From: Methylomonas sp.
Lineage (GTDB): Bacteria; Pseudomonadota; Gammaproteobacteria; Methylococcales; Methylomonadaceae
Length of the DNA stretch: 34,248 nucleotides
Direction of reading: 5' to 3'
Assembly: GCA_026988155.1 (NCBI GenBank)
Contig: JALSLW010000093.1
Location: forward strand, 1-34,248
Shown: in pieces, positions 8,236 to 15,721 of the stretch
Numbering within the stretch: the stretch's first letter is position 1
How the letters are laid out: every line of letters begins with the position of its first letter
Made by a program: the position numbers and the translations under genes
Notes under the pieces: model-generated
What the model was told of the DNA's origin: nothing
What the model saw: the letters and a program-made list of their open reading frames with translations, nothing else
Database searches by the model: none

Positions 8236-10575
8236 TTACATTGAAAGACGAACGCCTATCCAGCCAGCTCTAGGCATGCCTGGCGAAACAAAGCGGCCGT
8301 TATCAAAGTCATCACCCAATACTTCATCTGCCTGACCATAAACACCAAAGGTTTTATAGTCTCTATCAAAAATATTATTTACCCGCCCAAATAGTGCAAC
8401 ATGCTCATTAAATCTAAATTCTGCACTGGCATTAAACACCCAGTAACCGCCTAACGGGTCAGTTATATTTGCTTCATCGCCTCTGAAATATTGGTTTCCG
8501 CTGTACTGTGCATCAAGCCCTAATGAGAAACGCTTCCATAAATCAACGCCCAATGCTGCCTTATACATATGTTCTGGCAAGCCGGGTATTCTGCTTTCAC
8601 TTCTAACTGATGCCGCGACTGCATTATCTAATGGATTTTGAATGGTAAAGCTATCCATAAAACGGGCATTCAAGTAAGTATAGTTAGTTGAAAAATGCCA
8701 ATCATCGATATCACTGAATAATTCCTGCACATTGACACTCAAGCCTGTTTCAACACCGTAGCGGACAGTCTGTCCAATATTGCTGAAAAAGCCTTCGCTG
8801 ATGCTGTGACCACCTCGGTTAAAAATAATGTCATTATGATTAGTGGTATGGAAAAAACCGACATTCCAGTTTAAGTCACCTTTGCTTATCATATTATTTA
8901 AATTGCCTCTAAACCCAGCCTCCCAGGTTTTAGCAACAACTTGTGCCAAAGGCGGATCCGCTAAAAAGGCATTAGGCAATTTACATGGATCATCCTCATC
9001 TGCACAGCTTAATTCCATTGGTGTTGGCACTCTAGCTGACTCGCTGTAACTGCCGTACATGCCAATATTATCTACAACCTGATAAGTAAAGCCTACAGAT
9101 GGATTGAAACGATCAAAGCTATGGTGCCCACTTAACTTATCCCCTCCGTCACCTATGTACTGATTTTTTAAGGTCAGGCTGGTATGGTTATAACGCCCGG
9201 CAAAAGTCAGTGTAAAGTCCTCAGTGATAGATAGACTATCACTAAAATAAAAACCATAGGTTTCGGTAACAGTGTTTAAACGTACTTTTGCATCTTCTAC
9301 AAAAACGCCACTTCCTGTTGTGCCACGGCTCTCGGTCAATAACCCTAACTCTGTATTAGATTCAAAATGGACATTTGAATGATCGTAAGCGGCACCAAAA
9401 ATAAAAACATTCTGAAGCCCAAAAATATCCTCACTGAACATTGACTGAATAGTACCGCCTGCACTGCGCATATAAGTTTGGCTAGTGTTGTTTGTTGCTC
9501 CCAAGACATCTTCAGGGTCTAATCCGCCATATATATCAGCGATAGCAATATCATTTCCCAGAGTGTTTGCAGCGACTTCATCTTGTTCATCACAAAGCAG
9601 ACCTGCATCGGCTGGATCTCCACAGGCTCCAAAATTACTGTCGTCGCCATTAAACGATTTAATTCTATTTTGACGGAAATATGCATTACCAGTAAGTTGC
9701 AGTGTATCTGTTACATCAAACACACCTTCCAGCTCAGAAAAAAACATGCGTGTTACCGTCTGATCTGGATGGGTATAAATGGCTTTACGCTGCTGCTGAT
9801 GCAATTGGATAGGGACGGCACCATTGCCTTTCATATTATTATCGTTTGCACCTAAGGTTAAATCCAGCCCGCCTCTTTCACCGCGCCAGCTTAGCGTACC
9901 AAATACCTGGTTAGCCTCAGTCGGTGAAAAATCTCGCCAGCCTTCTTCTTCAAAATGATGCAAATCAATAAAATATCCCCAGGTTCCATTATTCCATCCG
10001 CTGGTCAATTCTTCTGAATGACGTTCCCAAGAACCTCCCGATACTTCGAGCTGGTGCCCCGGCGCTGAAAAGCCAGTTTTTGTTTTTAAGGAAATGGCAC
10101 CGCCTAGTGTATTTAGTCCAAACAGAGGATTGGAACCAGGCATCAAACTCATACTATCTATCGCGCCTTGCGGAATTAAATCCCAATTAACGGTATCGCC
10201 AAAAGGTTCATTAAAACGTACACCATTAACATAGACCGATAATCCCTGAGGCAAGCCCAACAAAGGGGATGCAACAAAGCCACGATAATAAATATCAGGC
10301 TGCAAAACATTGTTTTGTGCTTCGTTGATATGAACACTGCCCAAATAACGGTTCATATAATCAGCCAGAGAGGTTGTCTGTGCTTTATCTAACTGTTCTG
10401 CTGAAACATTTTGCACATTAGCAGGAATTTTCTCTAACGACACCCCTCTGCCAGACAATGGCGTTACGCCAATGACTTCAACAGGATCCAGCACCAACGG
10501 TGTTTCCGCATCCACTGATGCACTGGCCCCCATTAGGCACAGTATGGGCAACACTCCTTTTACAACTTTTTTCAT
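8236..10575 (-). CDS. TonB-dependent outer-membrane receptor
   Basis: A 779-residue receptor with a signal peptide (cleavage likely after residue 23, VDA), a TonB-box-like segment DPVEVIGV at about 30-37, a plug domain (about 45-170) containing the YRGFVASPLLGLPQGLSVYV stretch and the NPLFGLNTLGGAISLKT block, and a C-terminal beta-barrel. Two loops bear cysteine pairs (ACGDPADAGLLC near 318 and CADEDDPC near 533). The ligand is unknown; the divergent ZIP and GDT1 genes hint at a metal or metal complex, which is inference. The chain ends in RLSM, whereas outer-membrane barrels usually finish in phenylalanine or tryptophan. Energy could come from the exbB-exbD products, though no tonB is seen here. 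Confidence 0.93.
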   Translation of the reverse strand: MKKVVKGVLPILCLMGASASVDAETPLVLDPVEVIGVTPLSGRGVSLEKIPANVQNVSAEQLDKAQTTSLADYMNRYLGSVHINEAQNNVLQPDIYYRGFVASPLLGLPQGLSVYVNGVRFNEPFGDTVNWDLIPQGAIDSMSLMPGSNPLFGLNTLGGAISLKTKTGFSAPGHQLEVSGGSWERHSEELTSGWNNGTWGYFIDLHHFEEEGWRDFSPTEANQVFGTLSWRGERGGLDLTLGANDNNMKGNGAVPIQLHQQQRKAIYTHPDQTVTRMFFSELEGVFDVTDTLQLTGNAYFRQNRIKSFNGDDSNFGACGDPADAGLLCDEQDEVAANTLGNDIAIADIYGGLDPEDVLGATNNTSQTYMRSAGGTIQSMFSEDIFGLQNVFIFGAAYDHSNVHFESNTELGLLTESRGTTGSGVFVEDAKVRLNTVTETYGFYFSDSLSITEDFTLTFAGRYNHTSLTLKNQYIGDGGDKLSGHHSFDRFNPSVGFTYQVVDNIGMYGSYSESARVPTPMELSCADEDDPCKLPNAFLADPPLAQVVAKTWEAGFRGNLNNMISKGDLNWNVGFFHTTNHNDIIFNRGGHSISEGFFSNIGQTVRYGVETGLSVNVQELFSDIDDWHFSTNYTYLNARFMDSFTIQNPLDNAVAASVRSESRIPGLPEHMYKAALGVDLWKRFSLGLDAQYSGNQYFRGDEANITDPLGGYWVFNASAEFRFNEHVALFGRVNNIFDRDYKTFGVYGQADEVLGDDFDNGRFVSPGMPRAGWIGVRLSM

Positions 10576-10681
10576 TTCTAGCTCACAATCTCAATAATCA
10601 GCAGATATGATAATTAAAATGGCTATCTAGTGACAGCCGCACGATTAAAAAAGGAATTTTTCCCATTCCCGTTAATTTAAT

Positions 10682-10711
10682 GCAAAACTATTGCTGCAGT
10701 TTCGATATAAT
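10682..10711 (+). promoter_or_regulatory. probable promoter of the ZIP-GDT1 operon
   Basis: A perfect TATAAT lies at 10706-10711, 35 bases before the GTG start of the ZIP gene. The -35 region (around 10682-10688, GCAAAAC) is a poor match to TTGACA. No clear Zur or MntR palindrome overlaps it. Confidence 0.42.
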
Positions 10712-10746
10712 CAAATAAAAATTTTTCTTTCATAACGGGACATGCA

Positions 10747-11676
10747 GTGGCGGATATACAAGATTTTTTCAGCAAGCAATTTTCACGCATTCAATCCAAC
10801 TCTAATTACCTTAAAATTAAAGCTATGCCCACCCCCCAAAAGTGGGCAGCTATTGTTGGAATTTTCCTAATTTCACAAATAATATTCTTTGGCTTTTTAT
10901 ACCTGGCATTTGGAAAAATTGTGGTCATTGGCTTTATGGCAAGCATTCTTGCCGGATTAGCTACCGGCATTGGCGCACTTCCCGCACTATTTTTTAAAAA
11001 TATATCTGACAATCTTTTCAATGGCTTGCTGGGCGCAGCCGCCGGTGTAATGCTTGCTGCCACGGCCTTTTCACTGCTAATGCCCGGTATTGAATATGGC
11101 AATGCCATGTGGCCAGGCAAAGGTCTTTGGATTGTTTCTCTTGGCATGCTGCTGGGCGCACTCTTTCTGCACTATTCTGATAAACATCTGCCCCACTTGC
11201 ATTTTGATGCTGTCCCTGACATCAAACAAGACTCTTTGCAAAAAATTTGGCTGTTTATAATCGCCATTACCATTCATAATTTTCCTGAGGGCATGACTGT
11301 CGGCGTCAGTTTTGGCGGTGGGGATATAAATAATGGCATTATTCTGGCTATTGCCATTGCTCTGCAAAATATTCCGGAAGGCCTGGCTGTAGCCTTACCG
11401 CTTGTGGGCCTGGGTTACAACAAATGGAAAGCGGTAGGCATAGCTACTCTAACTGGATTAGTTGAACCTATTGGCGGATTGCTGGGCATAACAATGGTTA
11501 CTGCATTCTCTTCTATTCTCCCAATTGCCATGGGCTTTGCTGCCGGTGCCATGCTGTTTGTCATCAGCGAAGAAATCATTCCGGAAACACATGCTAAAGG
11601 GCGTTCCCGTTACGCTACCTTTTCACTGATGATTGGATTTATCATTATGATGGTGCTTGATAATATACTTGCTTAG
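10747..11676 (+). CDS. ZIP family divalent metal permease
   Basis: A 309-residue ZIP-family (ZupT/GufA-type) transporter that imports zinc or other divalent cations across the inner membrane. Two metal-binding motifs occupy the central helices: HNFPEG at residues 177-182 and QNIPEG at 207-212, where glutamine replaces the histidine found at this place in ZupT. About eight or nine transmembrane helices are predicted; an N-terminal extension of about 30 residues precedes the first one. A histidine-rich loop (HYSDKHLPHLHFD, about 141-153) before the HNFPEG helix may bind metal. The start is GTG with GGGA upstream; the ATG five bases earlier is out of frame. The gene is followed after 11 bases by a GDT1 gene, forming an apparent operon. 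Confidence 0.9.
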   Translation: MADIQDFFSKQFSRIQSNSNYLKIKAMPTPQKWAAIVGIFLISQIIFFGFLYLAFGKIVVIGFMASILAGLATGIGALPALFFKNISDNLFNGLLGAAAGVMLAATAFSLLMPGIEYGNAMWPGKGLWIVSLGMLLGALFLHYSDKHLPHLHFDAVPDIKQDSLQKIWLFIIAITIHNFPEGMTVGVSFGGGDINNGIILAIAIALQNIPEGLAVALPLVGLGYNKWKAVGIATLTGLVEPIGGLLGITMVTAFSSILPIAMGFAAGAMLFVISEEIIPETHAKGRSRYATFSLMIGFIIMMVLDNILA

Positions 11677-11687
11677 ATATTTGATAA

Positions 11688-12335
11688 ATGGATAGTTTAT
11701 TGCATTTTTTGCAAAATATTTTTACCTTATTTTCGAACTTAGAATTTAACCAATTATCGGCAACAGCAAGCACTAGCTTCTTCCTGATTGCTGTTGCCGA
11801 AATTGGCGATAAAAGCCAATTGGTCTGTATGACGCTGGCTGCACGTTACCGAGCAATACCCGTATTATTGGGCGCAATTTTTGCCTTTGCATTTTTAAAT
11901 ATTTTAGCAGTTATCTTTGGATCAGCCATCGCCAACTGGCTCCCAGAACATATAATTTCTGCATCTGTCGCCGTGCTGTTTGCTATTTTTGGCATTCAGT
12001 CGTTACGGGCGCAGCAGCCGGAAGATGAAGAAGATATTGCTGAAAAAAACAGCAATAGTATTTTTTTTACTACTTTTTTATTAATTACTGTTGCCGAATT
12101 CGGTGATAAAACGCAGTTAGCCGTTGTTGCTTTAAGCAGCACGGCTCTGCCTATTGCTGTTTGGCTGGGTGCTACAGCTGGGGAAGCATTTATATCGGCA
12201 CTTGGCATTTTAGCGGGACGAACTTTACTTCAGCGCTGCCCTCTGACAACGCTGCATAAAATTGGCGGTATTTTTTTTCTAATTCTAAGTGCCATTGCCA
12301 CTTACAATGCTTTTATCAGCTATACTTCACTGTAG
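11688..12335 (+). CDS. GDT1/TMEM165 (UPF0016) family cation exporter
   Basis: A 215-residue, six-helix membrane protein with the two signature motifs of the family, EIGDKSQ starting at residue 38 and EFGDKTQ starting at residue 137, one per internal repeat. Bacterial members such as MneA export manganese, and eukaryotic ones exchange Mn or Ca for protons. An acidic linker (PEDEEDIAEK, about 111-120) joins the halves. The gene lies 11 bases after the ZIP permease, so uptake of one divalent metal and export of another (or of surplus) may be coordinated; that link is inference. No yybP-ykoY-like riboswitch could be recognised upstream of the operon. Confidence 0.92.
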   Translation: MDSLLHFLQNIFTLFSNLEFNQLSATASTSFFLIAVAEIGDKSQLVCMTLAARYRAIPVLLGAIFAFAFLNILAVIFGSAIANWLPEHIISASVAVLFAIFGIQSLRAQQPEDEEDIAEKNSNSIFFTTFLLITVAEFGDKTQLAVVALSSTALPIAVWLGATAGEAFISALGILAGRTLLQRCPLTTLHKIGGIFFLILSAIATYNAFISYTSL

Positions 12336-12401
12336 CCAGACAGCGTTTTGAACCCACTCGTTCTATTTCCTGTTTGCAATATCAAATTTAGCACCCTAAG
12401 C

Positions 12402-12803
12402 ATGATGAACAGCCCAGAGGACAAAACCGATAGCAGTGATATCTTCAGCATGAGTTTAACTGCAGAAGAACGGAATAATAAGCGCACAGCTGTCCGCTAT
12501 ATTAGAACTGACATATCGCTGACTGTCTGCATACTTGGCCTGTTCAGCTTATCCAGGTACATACCCGTAAAACTGCTGGATATTAGCAGCAAAGGTGCGG
12601 CCATTAAATGCAAAAAACCAATGCCGCTAAAAAAGAAAATTGCGCTTAACTTACTATTTGATGATAATTCCAGCTTTACAATTCCGGCAAAAATCATCCA
12701 TGGCAACACTAAAACAAAAATATATGGCGTTCAGTTTAATCAGTTTAACAATGAATTAGGTGATTTTTTACTATCTTCACCCAACAAAATAGTTTTCAAA
12801 TAA
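12402..12803 (+). CDS. PilZ-domain c-di-GMP binding protein
   Basis: A small cytoplasmic protein of 133 residues (from the ATG at 12402) that is mostly a single PilZ domain. Both c-di-GMP binding motifs are intact: RxxxR at residues 28-32 (RTAVR) and DxSxxG at 60-65 (DISSKG), separated by the usual spacing, followed by the beta-barrel strands up to GVQF. It would act as a c-di-GMP effector; the target is unknown. I chose the ATG pair at 12402/12405 over the TTG at 12348 because the domain needs no further residues, although neither has a strong ribosome site. It may be co-transcribed with the preceding metal transporters (66-base gap). A large GGDEF/EAL protein is encoded elsewhere in the window. 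Confidence 0.87.
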   Translation: MMNSPEDKTDSSDIFSMSLTAEERNNKRTAVRYIRTDISLTVCILGLFSLSRYIPVKLLDISSKGAAIKCKKPMPLKKKIALNLLFDDNSSFTIPAKIIHGNTKTKIYGVQFNQFNNELGDFLLSSPNKIVFK

Positions 12804-12841
12804 TAGACTTTTTAAGCTACAGCCTTTTGGAATTAATATAG

Positions 12842-13660
12842 ATGCCACTTTTAAGCAGTATTTTCGTATACCCTGTCAAATCACTTGCTGGAATCCAGGT
12901 TTCATCCTGGAAAGTCACTGAGAAAGGCTTATTGCACGACAGAAAATGGATGCTAATAGATAGCAACAATCAATTTCTAAGTCAGCGTCGCCTGCCAAAA
13001 ATGGCATTGATTAAAACTGAACTGACTGAGTCAGAATTAATTTTAAGCACGGCGACATCAGGCTGTATTTCAGTCGCTTTGTCTCCGCAAGATGGAACTG
13101 AAATCATTAGCACCATCTGGAAAGATCAATGTCTTTCTAAAACCATCTCAAACGAAGCAGATCAATGGCTAAGTAACTTTTTAGGCTTGGAATGCAAGTT
13201 AGTGTACCAGCCTGATGAAGTCAATCGCCAGGTTGACCCTGTCTATGCATCTGCGACTGATATAGTGAACTTTTCAGACGGCTACCCTTTTCTCATTACT
13301 TCAGAAGCATCATTAAGCTCATTAAATCAGGCAATGGGCTTGCATATCCCCATGCTTAGGTTCCGTCCTAACCTGGTTATTTCTCAATGCGATAGCTATG
13401 CCGAAGATAGCTGGCGTAAAATAAGCATTAACAATATCGGTTTCAGACTGCCTAAACCTTGCTCCAGATGCTCCGTACCCACAATAGATCCGGAAACAGC
13501 ACAGACAGGTAAAGAACCTTTAACAACCCTTAACCGTATACGCAAATGGAATAAGCATGTTTATTTTGGACAAAATGCCTTGCATGACAATACCGGTGAA
13601 CTAACAGTAAAAAGCAAAGTAAGCATTATTGCTACCGGGCCTAACCAGCCACCACTTTAA
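12842..13660 (+). CDS. MOSC domain protein (YcbX/mARC-like, no ferredoxin domain)
   Basis: A 272-residue protein with an N-terminal MOSC beta-barrel domain (about 1-120; MPLLSSIFVYPVKSLAGIQV start) and a C-terminal MOSC domain (about 130-268). The latter has the motif KPCSRC around residues 205-210, whose cysteine is expected to ligate the molybdenum of a sulfurated or Moco-type cofactor, and the FGQNALHD segment. This matches the YcbX/mARC group that reduces N-hydroxylated compounds. E. coli YcbX has an additional C-terminal 2Fe-2S ferredoxin domain of about 90 residues; that part is absent here, so the electron donor must be separate. Start at ATG 12842 gives a normal family N-terminus. Confidence 0.88.
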   Translation: MPLLSSIFVYPVKSLAGIQVSSWKVTEKGLLHDRKWMLIDSNNQFLSQRRLPKMALIKTELTESELILSTATSGCISVALSPQDGTEIISTIWKDQCLSKTISNEADQWLSNFLGLECKLVYQPDEVNRQVDPVYASATDIVNFSDGYPFLITSEASLSSLNQAMGLHIPMLRFRPNLVISQCDSYAEDSWRKISINNIGFRLPKPCSRCSVPTIDPETAQTGKEPLTTLNRIRKWNKHVYFGQNALHDNTGELTVKSKVSIIATGPNQPPL

Positions 13661-13791
13661 CTTATCAGCCGCTTTGCTGAAAACCTTATTTACAAGTAAA
13701 ATAGCCAGACTTAATTCTACTGGAAGTGAATCATCTTTAGCCTCGCTTCCTTCTGAAACCTTCCATGCATTCACGTAATACTCAAACAATA

Positions 13792-15453
13792 ATGAGCTCA
13801 ACAGAAACCCAACTTTCATCTAACTTTATTCGCCACCTGATTACTAAGGATATCAGTAATAATAAAAACAATGGCAAAGTCATTACCCGCTTCCCCCCAG
13901 AGCCTAATGGTTATTTGCATATTGGCCATGCAAAATCAATATGCCTGAATTTTGGCATGGCTGCTGAGTACAATGGTGATTGCAATCTGCGATTTGACGA
14001 TACCAATCCAGAAAAAGAAAGTATAGAATTTATGGAATCAATTGAACGTGATGTTCAGTGGCTTGGGTTCAAATGGGCAAATAAATATCATGCTTCAGAT
14101 TATTTTGAACAGCTATATGATTATGCCGTGCAATTGATTCGAGACGGCAACGCCTATGTTGACAGCTTAAATGCCGAACAAATCCGTGAATACAGAGGCA
14201 CTTTAACAGAACCAGGCAAAGAAAGCCCTGACAGAAGCCGATCTATTGAAGATAATCTGGCCTTATTTGCAGGCATGCGCAATGGCGAATATGCCGATGG
14301 ACAGTTTGTTCTTCGTGCAAAAATTGATATGGCTTCGCCTAATATCAATATGCGCGACCCTGCCCTTTACCGCATTAAGCGTATACATCATCAGCGTACT
14401 GGCAGTGACTGGTGCCTGTATCCAATGTACGACTTTACCCACTGCCTGTCAGATGCCATAGAAAACATTACCCATTCACTTTGCACGCTAGAATTTGAAG
14501 CCCACCGACCTCTGTATGACTGGGTGCTGGACAAACTGCAAACACCCAGCCATCCCCAGCAAATTGAATTTGCCAGATTGCAGCTTGAATATACCATAGT
14601 CAGTAAACGCAAGCTGGCACAACTAGTTAACGAAAACCATGTAAATGGCTGGGATGATCCACGCATGCCGACTATTGCAGGCATGCGCAGAGCTGGCTAC
14701 ACCCCCTCTTCCATCCGTGATTTCTGTGAGCGCATTGGGATTACTAAAAAAGATTCCTGGATAGAAATGGCAGTTTTGGAAAACTGTATCCGTGAAGACT
14801 TAAATGAAAACGCGCCACGCGCCATGGCTGTTTTAAAACCCTTACGCCTGGTGATAGAGAACTATCCTGATGACCAGGCAGAAATATTGGAAGTCAGCAA
14901 TCATCCTCAGAAACCAGAATTAGGCAATCGAAAAATTCCTTTTTCCAAGGTTATCCTTATTGAACAGGATGATTTTGCTGAAATTCCGCCCCCTAAATTC
15001 AAACGATTAATTGCTGGCGGCGAAGTACGTTTACGCAGTTCTTACGTGATTAAATGCAATGAAATCATTAAAGATGAGGCGGGCAATATTATTGAACTGC
15101 GATGCAGTTATGACCCGGACACCTTAGGTAAAAAACCGGAAGGACGAAAAGTGAAAGGCGTGATTCATTGGGTATCTGAACAGCAGTCATTGCCTGCAGA
15201 ACTGCGTCTGTATGACCGCTTATTTAATGTAGCCAACCCAGATTCGGAAGAAAATTTTCTTGATGCAATCAATCCTGATTCACTTGAAATACTGACAGAC
15301 TGCAGAGTTGAAGCCAGTTTAGCAGAAGCATCTTCGGGAGATCGCTTTCAGTTTGAACGGACAGGGTATTTTTGTGTTGATTCTGTTGATAGTACGGCAA
15401 AAAAATTAGTATTCAACAGAACGGTTACTTTGCGCGACACTTGGGCTAAATAA
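13792..15453 (+). CDS. glnS: glutaminyl-tRNA synthetase
   Basis: Class I aminoacyl-tRNA synthetase that charges tRNA-Gln. From the ATG at 13792 it has 553 residues, close to the 554 of the E. coli enzyme; an ATG nine codons upstream (13765) would add an unlikely extension. The HIGH motif is at 43-46 within [14 protein letters not shown] and the KMSKS equivalent VSKRK at 270-274. The two C-terminal beta-barrel anticodon-binding domains follow (about 340-550), ending with [11 protein letters not shown]. Having both a dedicated GlnRS and this sequence type is the normal gammaproteobacterial state. The gene is followed by a 10-bp hairpin and then a long palindromic element before the convergent norB. 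Confidence 0.97.
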   Translation: MSSTETQLSSNFIRHLITKDISNNKNNGKVITRFPPEPNGYLHIGHAKSICLNFGMAAEYNGDCNLRFDDTNPEKESIEFMESIERDVQWLGFKWANKYHASDYFEQLYDYAVQLIRDGNAYVDSLNAEQIREYRGTLTEPGKESPDRSRSIEDNLALFAGMRNGEYADGQFVLRAKIDMASPNINMRDPALYRIKRIHHQRTGSDWCLYPMYDFTHCLSDAIENITHSLCTLEFEAHRPLYDWVLDKLQTPSHPQQIEFARLQLEYTIVSKRKLAQLVNENHVNGWDDPRMPTIAGMRRAGYTPSSIRDFCERIGITKKDSWIEMAVLENCIREDLNENAPRAMAVLKPLRLVIENYPDDQAEILEVSNHPQKPELGNRKIPFSKVILIEQDDFAEIPPPKFKRLIAGGEVRLRSSYVIKCNEIIKDEAGNIIELRCSYDPDTLGKKPEGRKVKGVIHWVSEQQSLPAELRLYDRLFNVANPDSEENFLDAINPDSLEILTDCRVEASLAEASSGDRFQFERTGYFCVDSVDSTAKKLVFNRTVTLRDTWAK

Positions 15454-15513
15454 TGTACATGTGCAATAAACTGCTTTAATCACCAATTTGGATAGAAATA
15501 TTTATACCTGAAT

Positions 15514-15542
15514 GGTCGCTTATGCCTAGTCAATAAGCGACC
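15514..15542 (+). terminator. strong hairpin after glnS, possible terminator
   Basis: GGTCGCTTAT (15514-15523) and its exact complement ATAAGCGACC (15533-15542) form a perfect 10-bp stem around a 9-base loop. It lies 60 bases after the glnS stop. No T-run follows on either strand, so it may be a rho-dependent or processing structure rather than a standard intrinsic terminator. Confidence 0.5.
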
Positions 15543-15553
15543 TATGAAAATAC

Positions 15554-15720
15554 TTTAGGTAACGCGCATTAAATAACCTACCCAGATTGCGCAGGGTTTT
15601 TATTCGTCTTCAAGGCGCAACGAAAGGAGCATAGCAAGCTATGTGACCGAAGTTGCAACGCTGAAGACGGATAAAAAGACAAGCAAAATTGGTGGGTTAT
15701 TTATTGCGAGTTGCCTTATA
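15554..15720. repeat. 167-bp imperfect palindrome (REP/MITE-like element)
   Basis: Two arms of about 82 bases (15554-15635 and 15638-15720) are inverted copies of each other with roughly three quarters identity. Matching blocks include the outer ATAAATAACC-type stretch, CGTCTTCA in the middle and CATAGC/GCTATG around a two-base AA centre. It carries no reading frame. It fills the gap between the 3' ends of glnS and norB, ending two bases from the norB stop codon, so it would form a large hairpin in the RNA of both genes. Non-autonomous, dispersed elements of this type are common in proteobacterial genomes; the family assignment is mine from memory and not searched. Confidence 0.8.
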
Positions 15721-15721
15721 C

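Noticed and set aside
8082-8273. 63-codon open frame on the plus strand between the TauE/SafE and TonB receptor genes
   Set aside because: No ribosome site or recognisable composition, and it overlaps the 3' end of the receptor gene.
10747-11687. Manganese (yybP-ykoY) riboswitch ahead of the GDT1 gene
   Set aside because: The gene follows the ZIP gene by 11 bases, and the leader of the operon is short and shows no recognisable riboswitch folds.
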